Of a stretch of 64,000 nt of DNA, positions 23,931 through 34,364 are shown piece by piece. The stretch covers positions 3,309,001 to 3,373,000 of the forward strand of contig NZ_CP121659.1 of the NCBI RefSeq assembly GCF_029714365.1, read 5' to 3'. The notes under the pieces were generated by a model, which made no database searches, had not been told where the DNA came from, and saw only the letters and a list, made by a program, of their open reading frames with translations. Source of the stretch: Sinorhizobium terangae. GTDB taxonomy: Bacteria; Pseudomonadota; Alphaproteobacteria; Rhizobiales; Rhizobiaceae. The position numbers and the translations under genes were made by a program. Positions within the stretch are counted from its first letter, which is position 1; every line of letters starts with the position of its first letter.

Positions 23931-24563
23931 ATGCAAACCGAGCTCTTGAGGGAAGACCAATCCCGGTCTCCCGAACAAAGGCTGAGGCCTCAGCGGTCAA
24001 GGACCGATTGCCCGATATTGTTATCGCCCCGGCTCGTTTTGCGCGCGCCCCACGAAGACGATATCGACGCCCTTGCCCATCTTGCCAACAACGCCAATAT
24101 CGCCACCATGGTCTCGCGCATGCCGCACCCCTACACCACGGCGGATGCGGCCGATTTCGTGCGACGCGCAAAAGCCGGCACGATTGGCAAGTGCGTCTAC
24201 GCGATCACCAAGGCGGACAATGGCGCATTCCTGGGTTGCTGCGGCATCGAGCCGCATCCCGACGGCAAGACGGCCGAACTCGGCTATTGGCTGGGCGAGC
24301 CCTACTGGAACCAGGGCTACGCCACGGAAGCCGCGCAAGCGCTGACCGACATGGCCTTCCGCACCCGCGACATCGACCAGATCGATGCGCGCTGCCGGGT
24401 CATGAACATCGCTTCGCGCCGGGTCATCCAGAAGTGCGGTTTCCAGTTCCAGGGCTCCGGCATGGTCGAAAGCCTGGCGCTCGGCGGCATGATGTCGGTC
24501 GAATGGTACCGGCTCGACCGCAAGACCTGGGTTTCGCTGAGAAGCTGGGGAGGCATGCGATGA
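23931..24563 (+). CDS. GNAT family N-acetyltransferase (RimJ/RimL-type)
   Basis: A 210-residue acetyl-CoA-dependent acetyltransferase of the RimJ/RimL subgroup. The conserved parts are LSPRLVLRAPHEDDIDALAH, AELGYWLGEPYWNQGYATEA (acetyl-CoA binding with the Q/R-x-x-G-x-G/A pattern) and NIASRRVIQKCGFQFQG. The start at 23931 is preferred over the ATG at 23913 because GGAGGA lies seven bases upstream of it. The stop overlaps the start of the next acetyltransferase (ATGA), and the two look like an old tandem duplication. The acceptor substrate cannot be told; possibilities are ribosomal protein N-termini or small amines. Confidence 0.88.
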   Translation: MQTELLREDQSRSPEQRLRPQRSRTDCPILLSPRLVLRAPHEDDIDALAHLANNANIATMVSRMPHPYTTADAADFVRRAKAGTIGKCVYAITKADNGAFLGCCGIEPHPDGKTAELGYWLGEPYWNQGYATEAAQALTDMAFRTRDIDQIDARCRVMNIASRRVIQKCGFQFQGSGMVESLALGGMMSVEWYRLDRKTWVSLRSWGGMR

Positions 24564-25144
24564 ACGCGCTCGTTCCCGAACGGTCGCGGGTTATCGTCCG
24601 TCCCGATCCCGGCCCCTCACCGATCATCGAAACCGAGCGGCTCAGGCTCAGGCCGCATCGGCTTGCCGATGCGGAGGCGATCGCCCAGTCGCTCGGCGAC
24701 TTCCAGGTCGCGCGCATGCTGGCGCGCGTCCCGGCGCCCTATGATCATCAGGATGCGCTCGACTGGCTGAACCGCCAGGCGGCCAACGTCCTGCCCGACT
24801 GGACGCTCGCCGTCACCACCGGCGACGACGTCCATATCGGCTGCGTCGGCATCGAGCTCCGCCATGGTCAGTGGCATGTCGGCTACTGGCTGAACCGGTT
24901 CTACTGGGGCAAGGGGCTGGCGAGCGAGGCGGTTCATGCCGCAGTCAAGCGCTTCTTCCGGCGCATGCCGGAGACGGTGCTCCATTCGGGCGTCTTTGCC
25001 GACAATCCGGGCTCGCTCCGAGTCCAGGAAAAGCTCGGGTTCAAGATCACCGGCTGCAGCCAGATCTACGCTCTCGCCCGCAACGCCATGGTCGCGCATA
25101 TCGAGACGCGGCTGACGGCGGCGGACCTGCGTCGGCCAAACTAA
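24560..25144 (+). CDS. GNAT family N-acetyltransferase, second of tandem pair
   Basis: A 194-residue RimJ/RimL-type acetyltransferase. Visible motifs are ETERLRLRPHRLADAEAIAQ, HVGYWLNRFYWGKGLASEAV and FADNPGSLRVQEKLGFKITG. The ATG at 24560 overlaps the stop of the preceding acetyltransferase by four bases, so translation is coupled; a longer frame upstream only overlaps that gene. A symmetric terminator follows directly. The two proteins are similar in layout but clearly diverged. Substrate unknown. Confidence 0.88.
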   Translation: MNALVPERSRVIVRPDPGPSPIIETERLRLRPHRLADAEAIAQSLGDFQVARMLARVPAPYDHQDALDWLNRQAANVLPDWTLAVTTGDDVHIGCVGIELRHGQWHVGYWLNRFYWGKGLASEAVHAAVKRFFRRMPETVLHSGVFADNPGSLRVQEKLGFKITGCSQIYALARNAMVAHIETRLTAADLRRPN

Positions 25145-25146
25145 AA

Positions 25147-25184
25147 AGAAACCCGCGAAGGTGAGCCTTCGCGGGTTGTTTTTC
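25147..25184. terminator. Bidirectional rho-independent terminator
   Basis: A perfect stem, AACCCGCGAAGG paired with CCTTCGCGGGTT around a four-base loop, flanked by A-rich sequence on the left and TTGTTTTT on the right. It serves the acetyltransferase operon on the plus strand and the endonuclease-family gene on the minus strand. Confidence 0.85.
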
Positions 25185-25187
25185 CGC

Positions 25188-26047
25188 TCAATGGAGCTCG
25201 ATTCCGACCGGCAGGTGGTCGGAGCCCGTCGCATCATAGTCGGTCCAGCATCTTTCAGACGCGGAACGAGGCCGGCACTGAGGAAGCAATAGTCGAGATG
25301 CATTCGCCGCTGATGATCTTCAGGATGAATCCAGCTATAGCTTTCCGGCGTCAGCCGGCCGAGATGGGCGAGCGCGTCGACCGGATTGCCGATGCGCAGC
25401 GAGCGTCCGTAAAAGGCGTCGCGCGTCCCGACCATCGCATTGTATTCGGGCGATTCCGGCACCATGTTGAAATCGCCCATCACGACGAAATCCTCCGGAT
25501 GCGGCGGCTCGGCAAAGCCGAAATCAGAGGCACCCGAAATCGCGCCGCCCTCGAGCGGATAGTTGACAAGCCTTTGTTTCAGAAACTCGATCTGGCTGAT
25601 GCGTTCGCCCGGAAGCACATGGTCGAGGTGGACGGAATAGACCCGCAACGGGCCGGTCGGCGTCGCAATCAGCGCTTCGGTCGCGCCGCGCTGCAGGTTC
25701 ATGGGGCTGACCGTGCGCGTCCGCGGCAAGGCGATCAGCCGCGTCGAAAGGATCGGCCAGCGCGACAGGATCATGTTGCCGAACTGGAACCGGCGATTGA
25801 TCGCGCGGCCATTCTCGATCGCCGAGCCGACATCGATCTCACAGGGCGCATGAAACACGGAAAAATAGTCCGGCAGCAGATCTTCGAAGACCGAAACGAG
25901 ATCGGCATTGCCGTTGCGATGAAAGTTGCGCGTCACTTCCTGTAGGGCGATGATGTCGGCCTCGCGGAGAGAGGCGGCGATGCGCTCGGGGTCGAAACGC
26001 CCGTCGAGACCGATGCCGTATTGAATATTGTAGCTTGTGAAGCGCAC
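25188..26047 (-). pseudogene. Endonuclease/exonuclease/phosphatase family gene, frameshifted near its 3' end
   Basis: The protein belongs to the exonuclease III/DNase I-like (EEP) superfamily. It shows FTSYNIQYG at the start, ADIIALQEVTRNF with the metal Glu, YSVHLDHVLPGERI, VVMGDFNMVPESPEY and RMHLDYCFLS. The catalytic end motif SDHLP is present in the DNA but in a different frame. Inserting one base between 25247 and 25248 would restore KDAWTDYDATGSDHLPVGIE, ending at the stop 25188-25190. As it stands the frame reads on past the normal end into antisense of the acetyltransferase gene. The GTG start at 26047 is preceded by GGAGG about 13 bases upstream. It could be a real loss of function or a base-calling error. 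Confidence 0.8.
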
Positions 26048-26101
26048 GATAGTCTTTGACCTCCAGGGTAACCGCCTATATCGATGGCGCAAATATACTG
26101 A

Positions 26102-27127
<1,026 letters not shown>

Positions 27128-27128
27128 C

Positions 27129-28310
27129 ATGACCAGGACCCGCAAGCCGCTGCAAAAATACCGCCGGGTCGTCATCAAGATCGGGTCGGCGCTGTTGGTC
27201 GATCGCAAATCGGGACTGAAAAAGCCCTGGCTCGACGCCATGTGCACCGACATTGCCGGACTGAAGGCAAAGGGCGTGGAGGTGCTCGTCGTCTCTTCGG
27301 GCGCGATTGCGCTCGGGCGGACGGTGCTCGATCTTCCGGCCGGGGCGCTCAAGCTCGAGGAAAGCCAGGCGGCCGCCGCCGTCGGCCAGATCGCTCTGGC
27401 GCGTGCATGGTCGGAAAGCCTCTCGACCGATCAAATCATTGCGGGCCAGGTTCTGCTGACGCTCGGCGACACGGAAGAGCGCCGCCGCTACCTCAATGCC
27501 CGCGCGACCATCAGCCAGTTGCTGAAGCTCGGCGCCGTGCCGATCATCAACGAGAACGACACGGTGGCGACCACCGAGATCCGCTACGGCGACAACGACC
27601 GGCTGGCCGCCCGGGTGGCGACGATGGTCGGCGCCGATCTGCTCGTGCTGCTTTCCGATATAGACGGCCTTTACACCGCCCCGCCGCATCTCGATCCCGA
27701 CGCGCGCTTTCTCGAGACGATCGCCGAAATCACGCCGGAGATCGAGGCGATGGCCGGGGGTGCGGCCTCCGAGCTTTCGCGCGGCGGCATGCGCACCAAG
27801 ATCGATGCCGGCAAGATCGCGACCACTGCGGGCTGCGCGATGATCATCGCCTCGGGTAAGCCCGAACATCCGCTGGCGGCGATCGAATCCGGCGCCCGCT
27901 CCTCCTGGTTCGCGCCGGCCGGCTCGCCGGTGACCGCGCGCAAGACCTGGATCGCTGGGCAGCTTCTGCCGGCTGGCACGCTTACCATCGACGCCGGGGC
28001 CGAAACGGCGCTCCGCTCCGGCAAGAGCCTGCTGCCGGCCGGTGTCCGGCAGGTAACGGGCAGCTTCAGCCGTGGCGACACGATCGCGATCCTCGGCTCG
28101 TCAGGCCGCGAAATCGCCCGCGGCCTCGCAGGCTATGATGCCGACGAGGCGCGCCAGATCGCCGGCAAGAAATCGGCCGAGATCGCCGCGATCCTCGGCT
28201 ATGCCGGCCGCGCGGCGATGGTGCACCGTGACGATCTGGTGATGACGGGTCCCGCCGGGACGCGTCTGGACGACGGAAAAGACGAGAGGAAGGGCGAGGT
28301 TCATGCCTGA
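27129..28310 (+). CDS. proB: Glutamate 5-kinase
   Basis: First enzyme of proline synthesis; phosphorylates glutamate to gamma-glutamyl phosphate using ATP. The amino-acid kinase domain covers about 1-260 ([56 protein letters not shown]), followed by a PUA domain to the end ([21 protein letters not shown] onward). The ATG at 27129 is one base after the obgE stop. It overlaps proA by eight bases, so the two steps are made together. 393 residues. Confidence 0.96.
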   Translation: MTRTRKPLQKYRRVVIKIGSALLVDRKSGLKKPWLDAMCTDIAGLKAKGVEVLVVSSGAIALGRTVLDLPAGALKLEESQAAAAVGQIALARAWSESLSTDQIIAGQVLLTLGDTEERRRYLNARATISQLLKLGAVPIINENDTVATTEIRYGDNDRLAARVATMVGADLLVLLSDIDGLYTAPPHLDPDARFLETIAEITPEIEAMAGGAASELSRGGMRTKIDAGKIATTAGCAMIIASGKPEHPLAAIESGARSSWFAPAGSPVTARKTWIAGQLLPAGTLTIDAGAETALRSGKSLLPAGVRQVTGSFSRGDTIAILGSSGREIARGLAGYDADEARQIAGKKSAEIAAILGYAGRAAMVHRDDLVMTGPAGTRLDDGKDERKGEVHA

Positions 28311-29586
28311 CGCGGTCAATAACGGCGAGGACGTCAACAACGTCATGCTGGAAATCGGCCGCCGGGCCAAGGCGGCAAGCCGGCCGCTCGCCGTTGCGAG
28401 TGCCGAGCGCAAGCACGCCGCCCTGATCGCCATGGCAGATGCCATTGTCGCCAGCACGGACGAAATCCTTGCGGCCAATATGGTCGACCTGGAAAATGCC
28501 GAGAAGACGGGTGTCGCCAAGGCCTTCATCGATCGTCTCACACTCAACCGGGATCGCATCCGCGACATGGCCGACGGCATCCGTGCGATCGCCGCGTTCA
28601 AGGATCCGATCGGCGACGTGATCGCCGAATGGGACCGCCCGAACGGTCTGCATATCGAGCGCGTACGCACGCCGCTTGGCGTGATCGGCGTGATCTACGA
28701 AAGCCGGCCCAACGTCACGGCGGATGCCGGCGCACTTTGCCTCAAGGCCGGCAATGCCGTGATCCTGCGCGGCGGCTCCGACAGTTTTCATTCGTCGCGG
28801 GCGATCCACGCTTGCCTGGTCGAGGGGCTGAAGGCCGCGGGTCTTCCGGAGCATGCCATCCAGATGGTGCCGGTTGCCGACCGCGCCGCCGTCGGCGCCA
28901 TGCTCACCGGCCTCAACGGCGCGATAGACGTGATCGTGCCGCGCGGGGGAAAGAGCCTCGTCGCTCGCGTTCAGAGCGAGGCGCGGGTGCCGGTCTTCGC
29001 GCATCTCGAAGGCCTCTGCCATATCTATGTCGACGCCTCGGCCGACCTAGACATGGCGAAGAAGATCGTGGTCAACGCCAAGATGCGGCGCACCGGCATC
29101 TGCGGCGCCGCCGAAACACTGCTCATGGACCGCAATGCCGCGGATCGGTTGGCGAAGCCGCTGCTTCAGGCGCTCGTTGACGCCGGCTGCGAAGTCCGGG
29201 CTTCGAAGGACTTGGAAGCGCTGCTGCCGGGCCTGAAGCCCGCGACAGACGCGGATTGGGCAACCGAATATCTCGACGCGATTATTTCGGCGAAGCTGGT
29301 CGACGGCATTTCCGGTGCCATCGACCACATCAACACCTGGTCGTCGGCGCATACCGAAGCGGTTATCGCGGAAGATCCGGCCGTCGTGGAACGCTTCTTC
29401 TCGGAAATCGACTCCGCCATCCTGCTGCACAATGCCTCGACGCAGTTTGCCGACGGCGGCGAGTTCGGCATGGGCGGCGAGATCGGCATCGCCACCGGCA
29501 AGATGCATGCACGCGGGCCCGTCGGCGTCGAACAGCTGACGTCGTTCAAATACCGCGTGCGCGGCACGGGACAGGTGCGGTCCTGA
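28303..29586 (+). CDS. proA: Gamma-glutamyl phosphate reductase
   Basis: Second enzyme of proline synthesis; NADPH-dependent reduction of gamma-glutamyl phosphate to glutamate semialdehyde. An aldehyde-dehydrogenase-fold protein of 427 residues with [35 protein letters not shown], the catalytic Cys in [11 protein letters not shown], and the end motif [20 protein letters not shown]. The start overlaps proB by eight bases. nadD follows one base after the stop. Confidence 0.96.
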   Translation: MPDAVNNGEDVNNVMLEIGRRAKAASRPLAVASAERKHAALIAMADAIVASTDEILAANMVDLENAEKTGVAKAFIDRLTLNRDRIRDMADGIRAIAAFKDPIGDVIAEWDRPNGLHIERVRTPLGVIGVIYESRPNVTADAGALCLKAGNAVILRGGSDSFHSSRAIHACLVEGLKAAGLPEHAIQMVPVADRAAVGAMLTGLNGAIDVIVPRGGKSLVARVQSEARVPVFAHLEGLCHIYVDASADLDMAKKIVVNAKMRRTGICGAAETLLMDRNAADRLAKPLLQALVDAGCEVRASKDLEALLPGLKPATDADWATEYLDAIISAKLVDGISGAIDHINTWSSAHTEAVIAEDPAVVERFFSEIDSAILLHNASTQFADGGEFGMGGEIGIATGKMHARGPVGVEQLTSFKYRVRGTGQVRS

Positions 29587-29587
29587 C

Positions 29588-30235
29588 GTGATTCCGCCTC
29601 GAGTGAACGCGCGCTATCTGCGCATGCCGCATGTCGAAGGCGGGATGACGGTCGGCCTCTTCGGCGGCTCGTTCAACCCGCCCCATGGCGGCCATCTCCT
29701 CGTAGCCGAAACGGCGCTGCGCAAGCTTGGTCTCGACCAACTCTGGTGGATGGTGACGCCCGGCAACCCGCTGAAGAACCACAACGATCTCGCGCCGCTG
29801 GCGGAACGCATCGCGCTTAGCGAGAAGATCGCTCCCAACCCGCGCATCAAGGTCACGGCGTTCGAGCAGGCGCTCGGCCAGAGCTACACGGCCCGCACGC
29901 TCGAAATCGTACGCGCGCGTAACCGCGATGTGCGCTTCGTCTGGGTCATGGGGGCGGACAACCTCAAGAATTTCCACCGCTGGCAGAGCTGGCGCAAGAT
30001 TGTCGCGACCTTTCCGATCGCGGTTATCGACAGGCCGGGCTCGACGCTTGCCTATCTTTCCTCGCGCATGGCGCGGACCTTCGATTATGCCCGTATCGAC
30101 GAGGACGATGCTCTGGCGCTCGCCTTCCACCCCGCGCCCGCCTGGACATTCATTCACGGACCACGCTCGCCGCTGAGTTCCACGGCGCTTCGCTCTACAG
30201 CGCCGCGCGCCTCATCAGACGCGAAATCCGCATGA
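29588..30235 (+). CDS. nadD: Nicotinate-nucleotide adenylyltransferase
   Basis: Makes deamido-NAD from nicotinate mononucleotide and ATP. The nucleotidyl-transferase signature GLFGGSFNPPHGGH is present, with the later SSTALRS end. The GTG at 29588 follows proA closely and has AGGTG upstream; ATGs at 29624 and 29645 are other possible starts. The last 13 codons (from 30194) are made of a RIME-like repeat that reads as STAPRASSDAKSA, so the native C-terminus appears to have been replaced by repeat sequence without harm to the core domain. Confidence 0.93.
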   Translation: MIPPRVNARYLRMPHVEGGMTVGLFGGSFNPPHGGHLLVAETALRKLGLDQLWWMVTPGNPLKNHNDLAPLAERIALSEKIAPNPRIKVTAFEQALGQSYTARTLEIVRARNRDVRFVWVMGADNLKNFHRWQSWRKIVATFPIAVIDRPGSTLAYLSSRMARTFDYARIDEDDALALAFHPAPAWTFIHGPRSPLSSTALRSTAPRASSDAKSA

Positions 30236-30262
30236 ATTGCCATGATTCATTTCTCGCGTCTT
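30195..30262. repeat. RIME-like repeat overlapping the nadD 3' end
   Basis: CTACAGCGCCGCGCG, then a diverged copy of the CCGATCGG palindrome and GACGCG, matches the left half of the intact element at 62598-62640. It supplies the last codons and stop of nadD and fills the gap to rsfS. Confidence 0.6.
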
Positions 30263-30291
30263 GAAACCCTCATGGTTTGGTGCCTACATTT

Positions 30292-30771
30292 ATGAACGGT
30301 TCGATCCTGATCATCGAATCGGAAGTGCCTGTTCTGTTCTTTTGGAAAGGAAAGACCCTGACAACAGTACACGCCAAGGGTTATGCGGCAACCGCATACC
30401 CGCGCAGCACGGAATCAAGCGACGAAGCCGCTGTCCGTGCGCTTAACCTGGTCCTCGAAAGCCTAGAGGACTCGAAAGCAGAAGATATCGTCACCATCAA
30501 CATTGCCGGAAAATCGGCGCTGGGAGACTTCATGGTTGTCGTCTCCGGGCGGTCGAACAGGCATGTGATGGCGATTGCCGACCACCTGATCACGGACCTA
30601 AAGGACGAAGGGTTTGGCAATTCCCGCGTCGAAGGCCTTGAAGGTGGCGACTGGGTGCTGATCGACACCGGCGATGTGATCGTTCACATCTTCCGGCCGG
30701 AGATCCGGGAGTTCTACAACATCGAAAAGATGTGGGCGGCCCCGGAAATCGAGGACGGTACCCTGCACTGA
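30292..30771 (+). CDS. rsfS: Ribosomal silencing factor RsfS
   Basis: RsfS (DUF143, formerly iojap) binds L14 and blocks subunit joining when nutrients are low. The domain is clear from ALNLVLESLEDSKAEDIVTI, IAGKSALGDFMVVVSGRSNR, EGLEGGDWVLIDTGDVIVHI and EIREFYNIEKMW. The start is uncertain: ATG 30292 gives 159 residues, a TTG at 30277 is longer, and a CTG at 30358 with GGAAAGGAAAG upstream would begin just before the domain. It follows nadD and precedes rlmH, the common bacterial order. Confidence 0.9.
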   Translation: MNGSILIIESEVPVLFFWKGKTLTTVHAKGYAATAYPRSTESSDEAAVRALNLVLESLEDSKAEDIVTINIAGKSALGDFMVVVSGRSNRHVMAIADHLITDLKDEGFGNSRVEGLEGGDWVLIDTGDVIVHIFRPEIREFYNIEKMWAAPEIEDGTLH

Positions 30772-30931
30772 GACGCGCCGCCCGAGCCTGACCCAAACCT
30801 CAGGACGGAGCGACTGCGCCGGTGTCGAATGAAAATGCGGCTGTCATCGCCCGGCTGGGCCGATGACAGCAAGAGTGGTTTTGCCAGTCGCTTTGCAGGA
30901 TCGGGCTGGCACCGGTGGGGATGATCGGGTC

Positions 30932-31414
30932 GTGCGTATCGGACTTTTCGCAGTCGGCCGCCTGAAGGCGGGGCCGGAAAAGGATCTCGCGGGCCGCTAT
31001 CTCGACCGCTTCGCCAAGGCGGGGTCCGCGGTGGGGCTGGAGCTTGCGCGGGTCGTGGAAGTCAACGAAAGCCGTGCCGGCAATGCGGAGACGCGCAAGC
31101 GCGAGGAGGCGGCCCAGCTTGAAAAGGCGCTCGCGGACGGCAGCCTGCTCGTTTTGCTCGACGAACGTGGAAAGGCGATCGATTCGGAAGGCTTCGCTTC
31201 GCTCATCAGCACCTTTCGGGACAGCGGAAAACGCGATCTGATGATCGCGATCGGCGGCGCCGATGGCCTGGACCCGGCGCTGCATGCGCGCGCTGACGCT
31301 ATACTCTGTCTTGGCAAGATGACCTGGCCGCACCAGCTCGTGCGCATTCTGATCGCCGAACAGCTTTACCGTGCCGTAACGATCCTGTCGGGCCATCCCT
31401 ATCACCGCGCTTGA
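30932..31414 (+). CDS. rlmH: 23S rRNA (pseudouridine1915-N3)-methyltransferase RlmH
   Basis: SPOUT-class methyltransferase that modifies pseudouridine 1915 in helix 69 of 23S rRNA after subunit joining. 160 residues, with ALADGSLLVLLDERGKAIDS, DLMIAIGGADGLDPALHARA and the knot-forming end LCLGKMTWPHQLVRILIAEQLYRA. The GTG at 30932 gives the family-typical length and has GGTGGGGATG upstream; a longer frame to 30863 reads into leader sequence. Another ribosome-maturation gene in the same cluster as obgE and rsfS. Confidence 0.93.
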   Translation: MRIGLFAVGRLKAGPEKDLAGRYLDRFAKAGSAVGLELARVVEVNESRAGNAETRKREEAAQLEKALADGSLLVLLDERGKAIDSEGFASLISTFRDSGKRDLMIAIGGADGLDPALHARADAILCLGKMTWPHQLVRILIAEQLYRAVTILSGHPYHRA

Positions 31415-31524
31415 AGAGACGCTTGTTTATTCGCGGATGCAATAACACGATTATGTGTTGGTTGGCCGAGCCAAATCAGATTAGGGTTCTCTCACCTAAT
31501 TATTGCAGGAAAGCATCGGGCCGT

Positions 31525-32952
31525 ATGACGCGCCGAGAAAAATGTGCCGACTTGGGATGGGCGGTGCGTCGTGTCGGACGCGGTGCCGCGGCATTGGCCG
31601 TTCTCTTGGGCGTGATCGCCGCGCCGGCTGTAGCCCAGGACACAGCCCCCGGGAACCCCGCGGGCGCGCCGTCGAACGAGCAGAAAGCGGTAGATCCCGC
31701 AGCCGATCTGGCGCTCAGGCGCGACAGCACGCGCAGCGAGCTCGACGCGCTTTCGAAGACCATAACGCTGTCGCGTGAGCGCGCCGAAGCGCTGGAACAA
31801 ACGATCGCCGAGATCGACAAGAGCAGCGAGGCGCTGCGCGCCGCGATCGTCGAGTCGGCAAGCAAACGACGCGGGCTCGAGCAGCAGATCGCCGATGGCG
31901 AAAACAAGCTTAACGACCTGCGCGTGAAAGAGGACGTGGTGCGGCGATCGCTCCGTGGCAGGCGCGGCGTGCTTGCAGAAGTGCTTGCCGCCCTGCAGCG
32001 CATGGGGCGCAACCCGCCGCCTGCCATCCTCGTCACGCCGGAGGACGCACTGGCCTCGGTTCGCAGTGCAATCCTCCTTGGCGCCGTTGTGCCGGAGATG
32101 CGCGAGCAGACCGACAGCCTCGTCGCCGACCTGAAGGCGCTCGCGGATATTCGTGGCGGCATCGGAAAGCAGCGCGAGGAACTGACGGCGGCGATGACGG
32201 CCAATCTCGAGGAAGAGCGCCGCATGTCGATGCTGGTGACCGAGAAGGAAAAGTTGCGGCAGCAGAATGCGAACGAACTTGCAGTCGAGCAGCGCAAGGC
32301 CCAGGAACTGGCCTCGCAGGCGACCAATCTCGAAGGACTGATTTCGTCGCTGGAGAACGAGATCTCCTCGGTGCGGGATGCCGCCGCGGCCGCTCGCGCA
32401 CAGGAAGAAGAGCGTCGGCGGATGAGCGAGGCCGAGCGCGAAGAGGCCCGCGAGATCGCCCGCAACGCGGTGCCCGACAAAAACCGCATTGCGCCCGCAT
32501 ATGTGTTTTCGGAGTTGCGGGAAAGGCTTGCCTATCCCGTCGCGGGGTCACTCCTGCGGCAGTTTGGCGATGCGGACGGCACCGGGCATTCGCTGCAGGG
32601 CATCATGCTGGAAACCAATGCAGGCGCGCTGGTGACAACGCCGGCGGACGGGTGGATTGTCTACGCGGGAAGTTTTCGCAGCTACGGGCAGATGATCATT
32701 CTCAATCCCGGCGACGGGTATCATATCGTTCTGTCGGGAATGGAAAATGTCAGCGTCCGGACGGGACAATTCGTCGTGGCCGGCGAGCCATTGGCGACGA
32801 TGGGTGCAAAAAGAGTGGCGAGTGCGGCGGCCTTGGCGCTGGAAACAGACAGGCCAACGCTTTACATTGAATTCCGAAAAGACGGAAAACCGGTCGATTC
32901 CCGACCGTGGTGGTCCGCAGCAGAGGTTGGAAAGGCGCGAAATGATACGTAG
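31525..32952 (+). CDS. EnvC-like murein hydrolase activator, degenerate M23 domain
   Basis: Periplasmic protein of 475 residues. A signal sequence (LAVLLGVIAAPAVAQ) is followed by a long coiled coil from about 55 to 340 with heptads rich in Leu, Glu and Arg, then a C-terminal LytM/M23 domain. The zinc ligands of active M23 peptidases are not all kept: the expected HxH strand reads GYHIVLSGM and the final His position reads LYIEFR. This is the state seen in EnvC, which activates amidases at the septum instead of cutting wall itself. The ATG at 31525 starts the leader. It overlaps ctpA by 11 bases, so the two envelope proteins are coupled. Confidence 0.9.
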   Translation: MTRREKCADLGWAVRRVGRGAAALAVLLGVIAAPAVAQDTAPGNPAGAPSNEQKAVDPAADLALRRDSTRSELDALSKTITLSRERAEALEQTIAEIDKSSEALRAAIVESASKRRGLEQQIADGENKLNDLRVKEDVVRRSLRGRRGVLAEVLAALQRMGRNPPPAILVTPEDALASVRSAILLGAVVPEMREQTDSLVADLKALADIRGGIGKQREELTAAMTANLEEERRMSMLVTEKEKLRQQNANELAVEQRKAQELASQATNLEGLISSLENEISSVRDAAAAARAQEEERRRMSEAEREEAREIARNAVPDKNRIAPAYVFSELRERLAYPVAGSLLRQFGDADGTGHSLQGIMLETNAGALVTTPADGWIVYAGSFRSYGQMIILNPGDGYHIVLSGMENVSVRTGQFVVAGEPLATMGAKRVASAAALALETDRPTLYIEFRKDGKPVDSRPWWSAAEVGKARNDT

Positions 32953-34264
32953 AGCTTCACTTGTTCTGGTCGGGGCGCTGATGGGTGCGACGGCGATGGG
33001 CGTCGTCTATTCGGCGACCATTCCGGCCGAGGCAGCCAACTCGTCGACGTACCGCGAACTGGCGATTTTCGGCGACGTTTTCGAGCGTGTGCGGGCGCAG
33101 TATGTGACGCCCCCGCAGGATGACAAATTGATCGAGAATGCCATCAACGGCATGCTCTCCTCCCTTGACCCGCATTCGAGCTACATGAACTCGACGGACG
33201 CCGAGGACATGCGCACGCAGACGCGCGGCGAATTCGGCGGTCTCGGCATCGAAGTGACCATGGAAGACGATCTCGTCAAGGTGACGAGCCCGATCGACGA
33301 TACGCCCGCGGCGCGCGCCGGCGTGCTTGCCGGCGACTTCATCTCGAAGATCGACGGCCAAGACGTTCGCGGCCTGAAGCTCGAGGAAGCTGTCGACAAG
33401 ATGCGCGGCGCCGTCGGCACGCCGATCAAGCTCACCATTCTGCGCAAGGGCGCCGAAAAGCCGATCGAACTGACGATCGTGCGCGACGTGATCGCCGTCC
33501 GTGCCGTGAAATACCGCACCGAAGGCGACGTCGGCTATCTGCGCGTCATCTCCTTCACCGAAAAGACCTTCGACGACCTGAAAAAGGGCATCGAGAAGAT
33601 CAAGGCGGACGTTCCGGCGGACAAGCTGAAGGGCTACGTGCTGGATCTTCGCCTCAATCCGGGCGGTCTGCTCGATCAGGCTATCAACGTTTCGGACGCC
33701 TTCCTCGAGCGCGGCGAGGTCGTTTCGACCCGCGGCCGCAACCCGGACGAGACCCGTCGCTTCAATGCGACGCCCGGCGATCTCGCCGACGGCAAGCCGG
33801 TCATCGTCCTCGTCAACGGCGGCTCGGCATCCGCATCGGAAATCGTTGCCGGTGCGCTGCAGGATCTGAAGCGTGCCACGGTGCTTGGCACGCGGTCCTT
33901 CGGCAAGGGCTCGGTTCAGACGATCATTCCGCTGGGCGATGCCGGCGCGCTGCGCCTGACGACGGCGCTCTACTACACGCCGTCCGGCAAATCGATCCAG
34001 GGCACCGGCATCTCGCCGGACATCAAGGTCGAGCAGCCGCTGCCGCCGGAGCTTCTGGGCAAGGTGGAAGCGCAGGGCGAATCCGACCTGCGTGGCCACA
34101 TCAAGGGCCAGAACGAGGACGATGAGGGTTCCGGCTCCGTGGCCTATGTCCCGCCGGAAGCCAAGGACGACATCCAGCTCAACTACGCGCTCGATCTCCT
34201 GCGCGGCAAGAAGACGGATCCGTCCTTCCCGGCCAACCCGGAACAGGCCGAACTCAAGAAGTAA
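32942..34264 (+). CDS. ctpA: Carboxy-terminal processing peptidase CtpA (S41A)
   Basis: Periplasmic serine peptidase that trims C-termini of envelope proteins. The 440-residue protein has a signal anchor (LVLVGALMGATAMGVVYSA), a PDZ domain (GGLGIEVTMEDDLVKVTSPI...KIDGQDVRGLKL), and the S41 core with GYVLDLRLNPGGLLDQA, the catalytic Ser in NGGSASASEIVAGAL and the catalytic Lys in GTRSFGKGSVQT. The ATG at 32942 lies within the last codons of the EnvC-like gene. A terminator follows at 34292. Confidence 0.95.
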   Translation: MIRRASLVLVGALMGATAMGVVYSATIPAEAANSSTYRELAIFGDVFERVRAQYVTPPQDDKLIENAINGMLSSLDPHSSYMNSTDAEDMRTQTRGEFGGLGIEVTMEDDLVKVTSPIDDTPAARAGVLAGDFISKIDGQDVRGLKLEEAVDKMRGAVGTPIKLTILRKGAEKPIELTIVRDVIAVRAVKYRTEGDVGYLRVISFTEKTFDDLKKGIEKIKADVPADKLKGYVLDLRLNPGGLLDQAINVSDAFLERGEVVSTRGRNPDETRRFNATPGDLADGKPVIVLVNGGSASASEIVAGALQDLKRATVLGTRSFGKGSVQTIIPLGDAGALRLTTALYYTPSGKSIQGTGISPDIKVEQPLPPELLGKVEAQGESDLRGHIKGQNEDDEGSGSVAYVPPEAKDDIQLNYALDLLRGKKTDPSFPANPEQAELKK

Positions 34265-34291
34265 GCGAAGCTCGAGAAATTCGTCAACGCG

Positions 34292-34325
34292 GGCGCCGGG
34301 CTGTTCAACCCGGCGCCTTTATATT
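34292..34325 (+). terminator. Rho-independent terminator after ctpA
   Basis: GGCGCCGGG pairs perfectly with CCCGGCGCC around an eight-base loop and is followed by TTTATATT. Confidence 0.8.
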
Positions 34326-34364
34326 ATGCAACGGCAACAGCCAGCGAAGATCCGATGATTCTTC

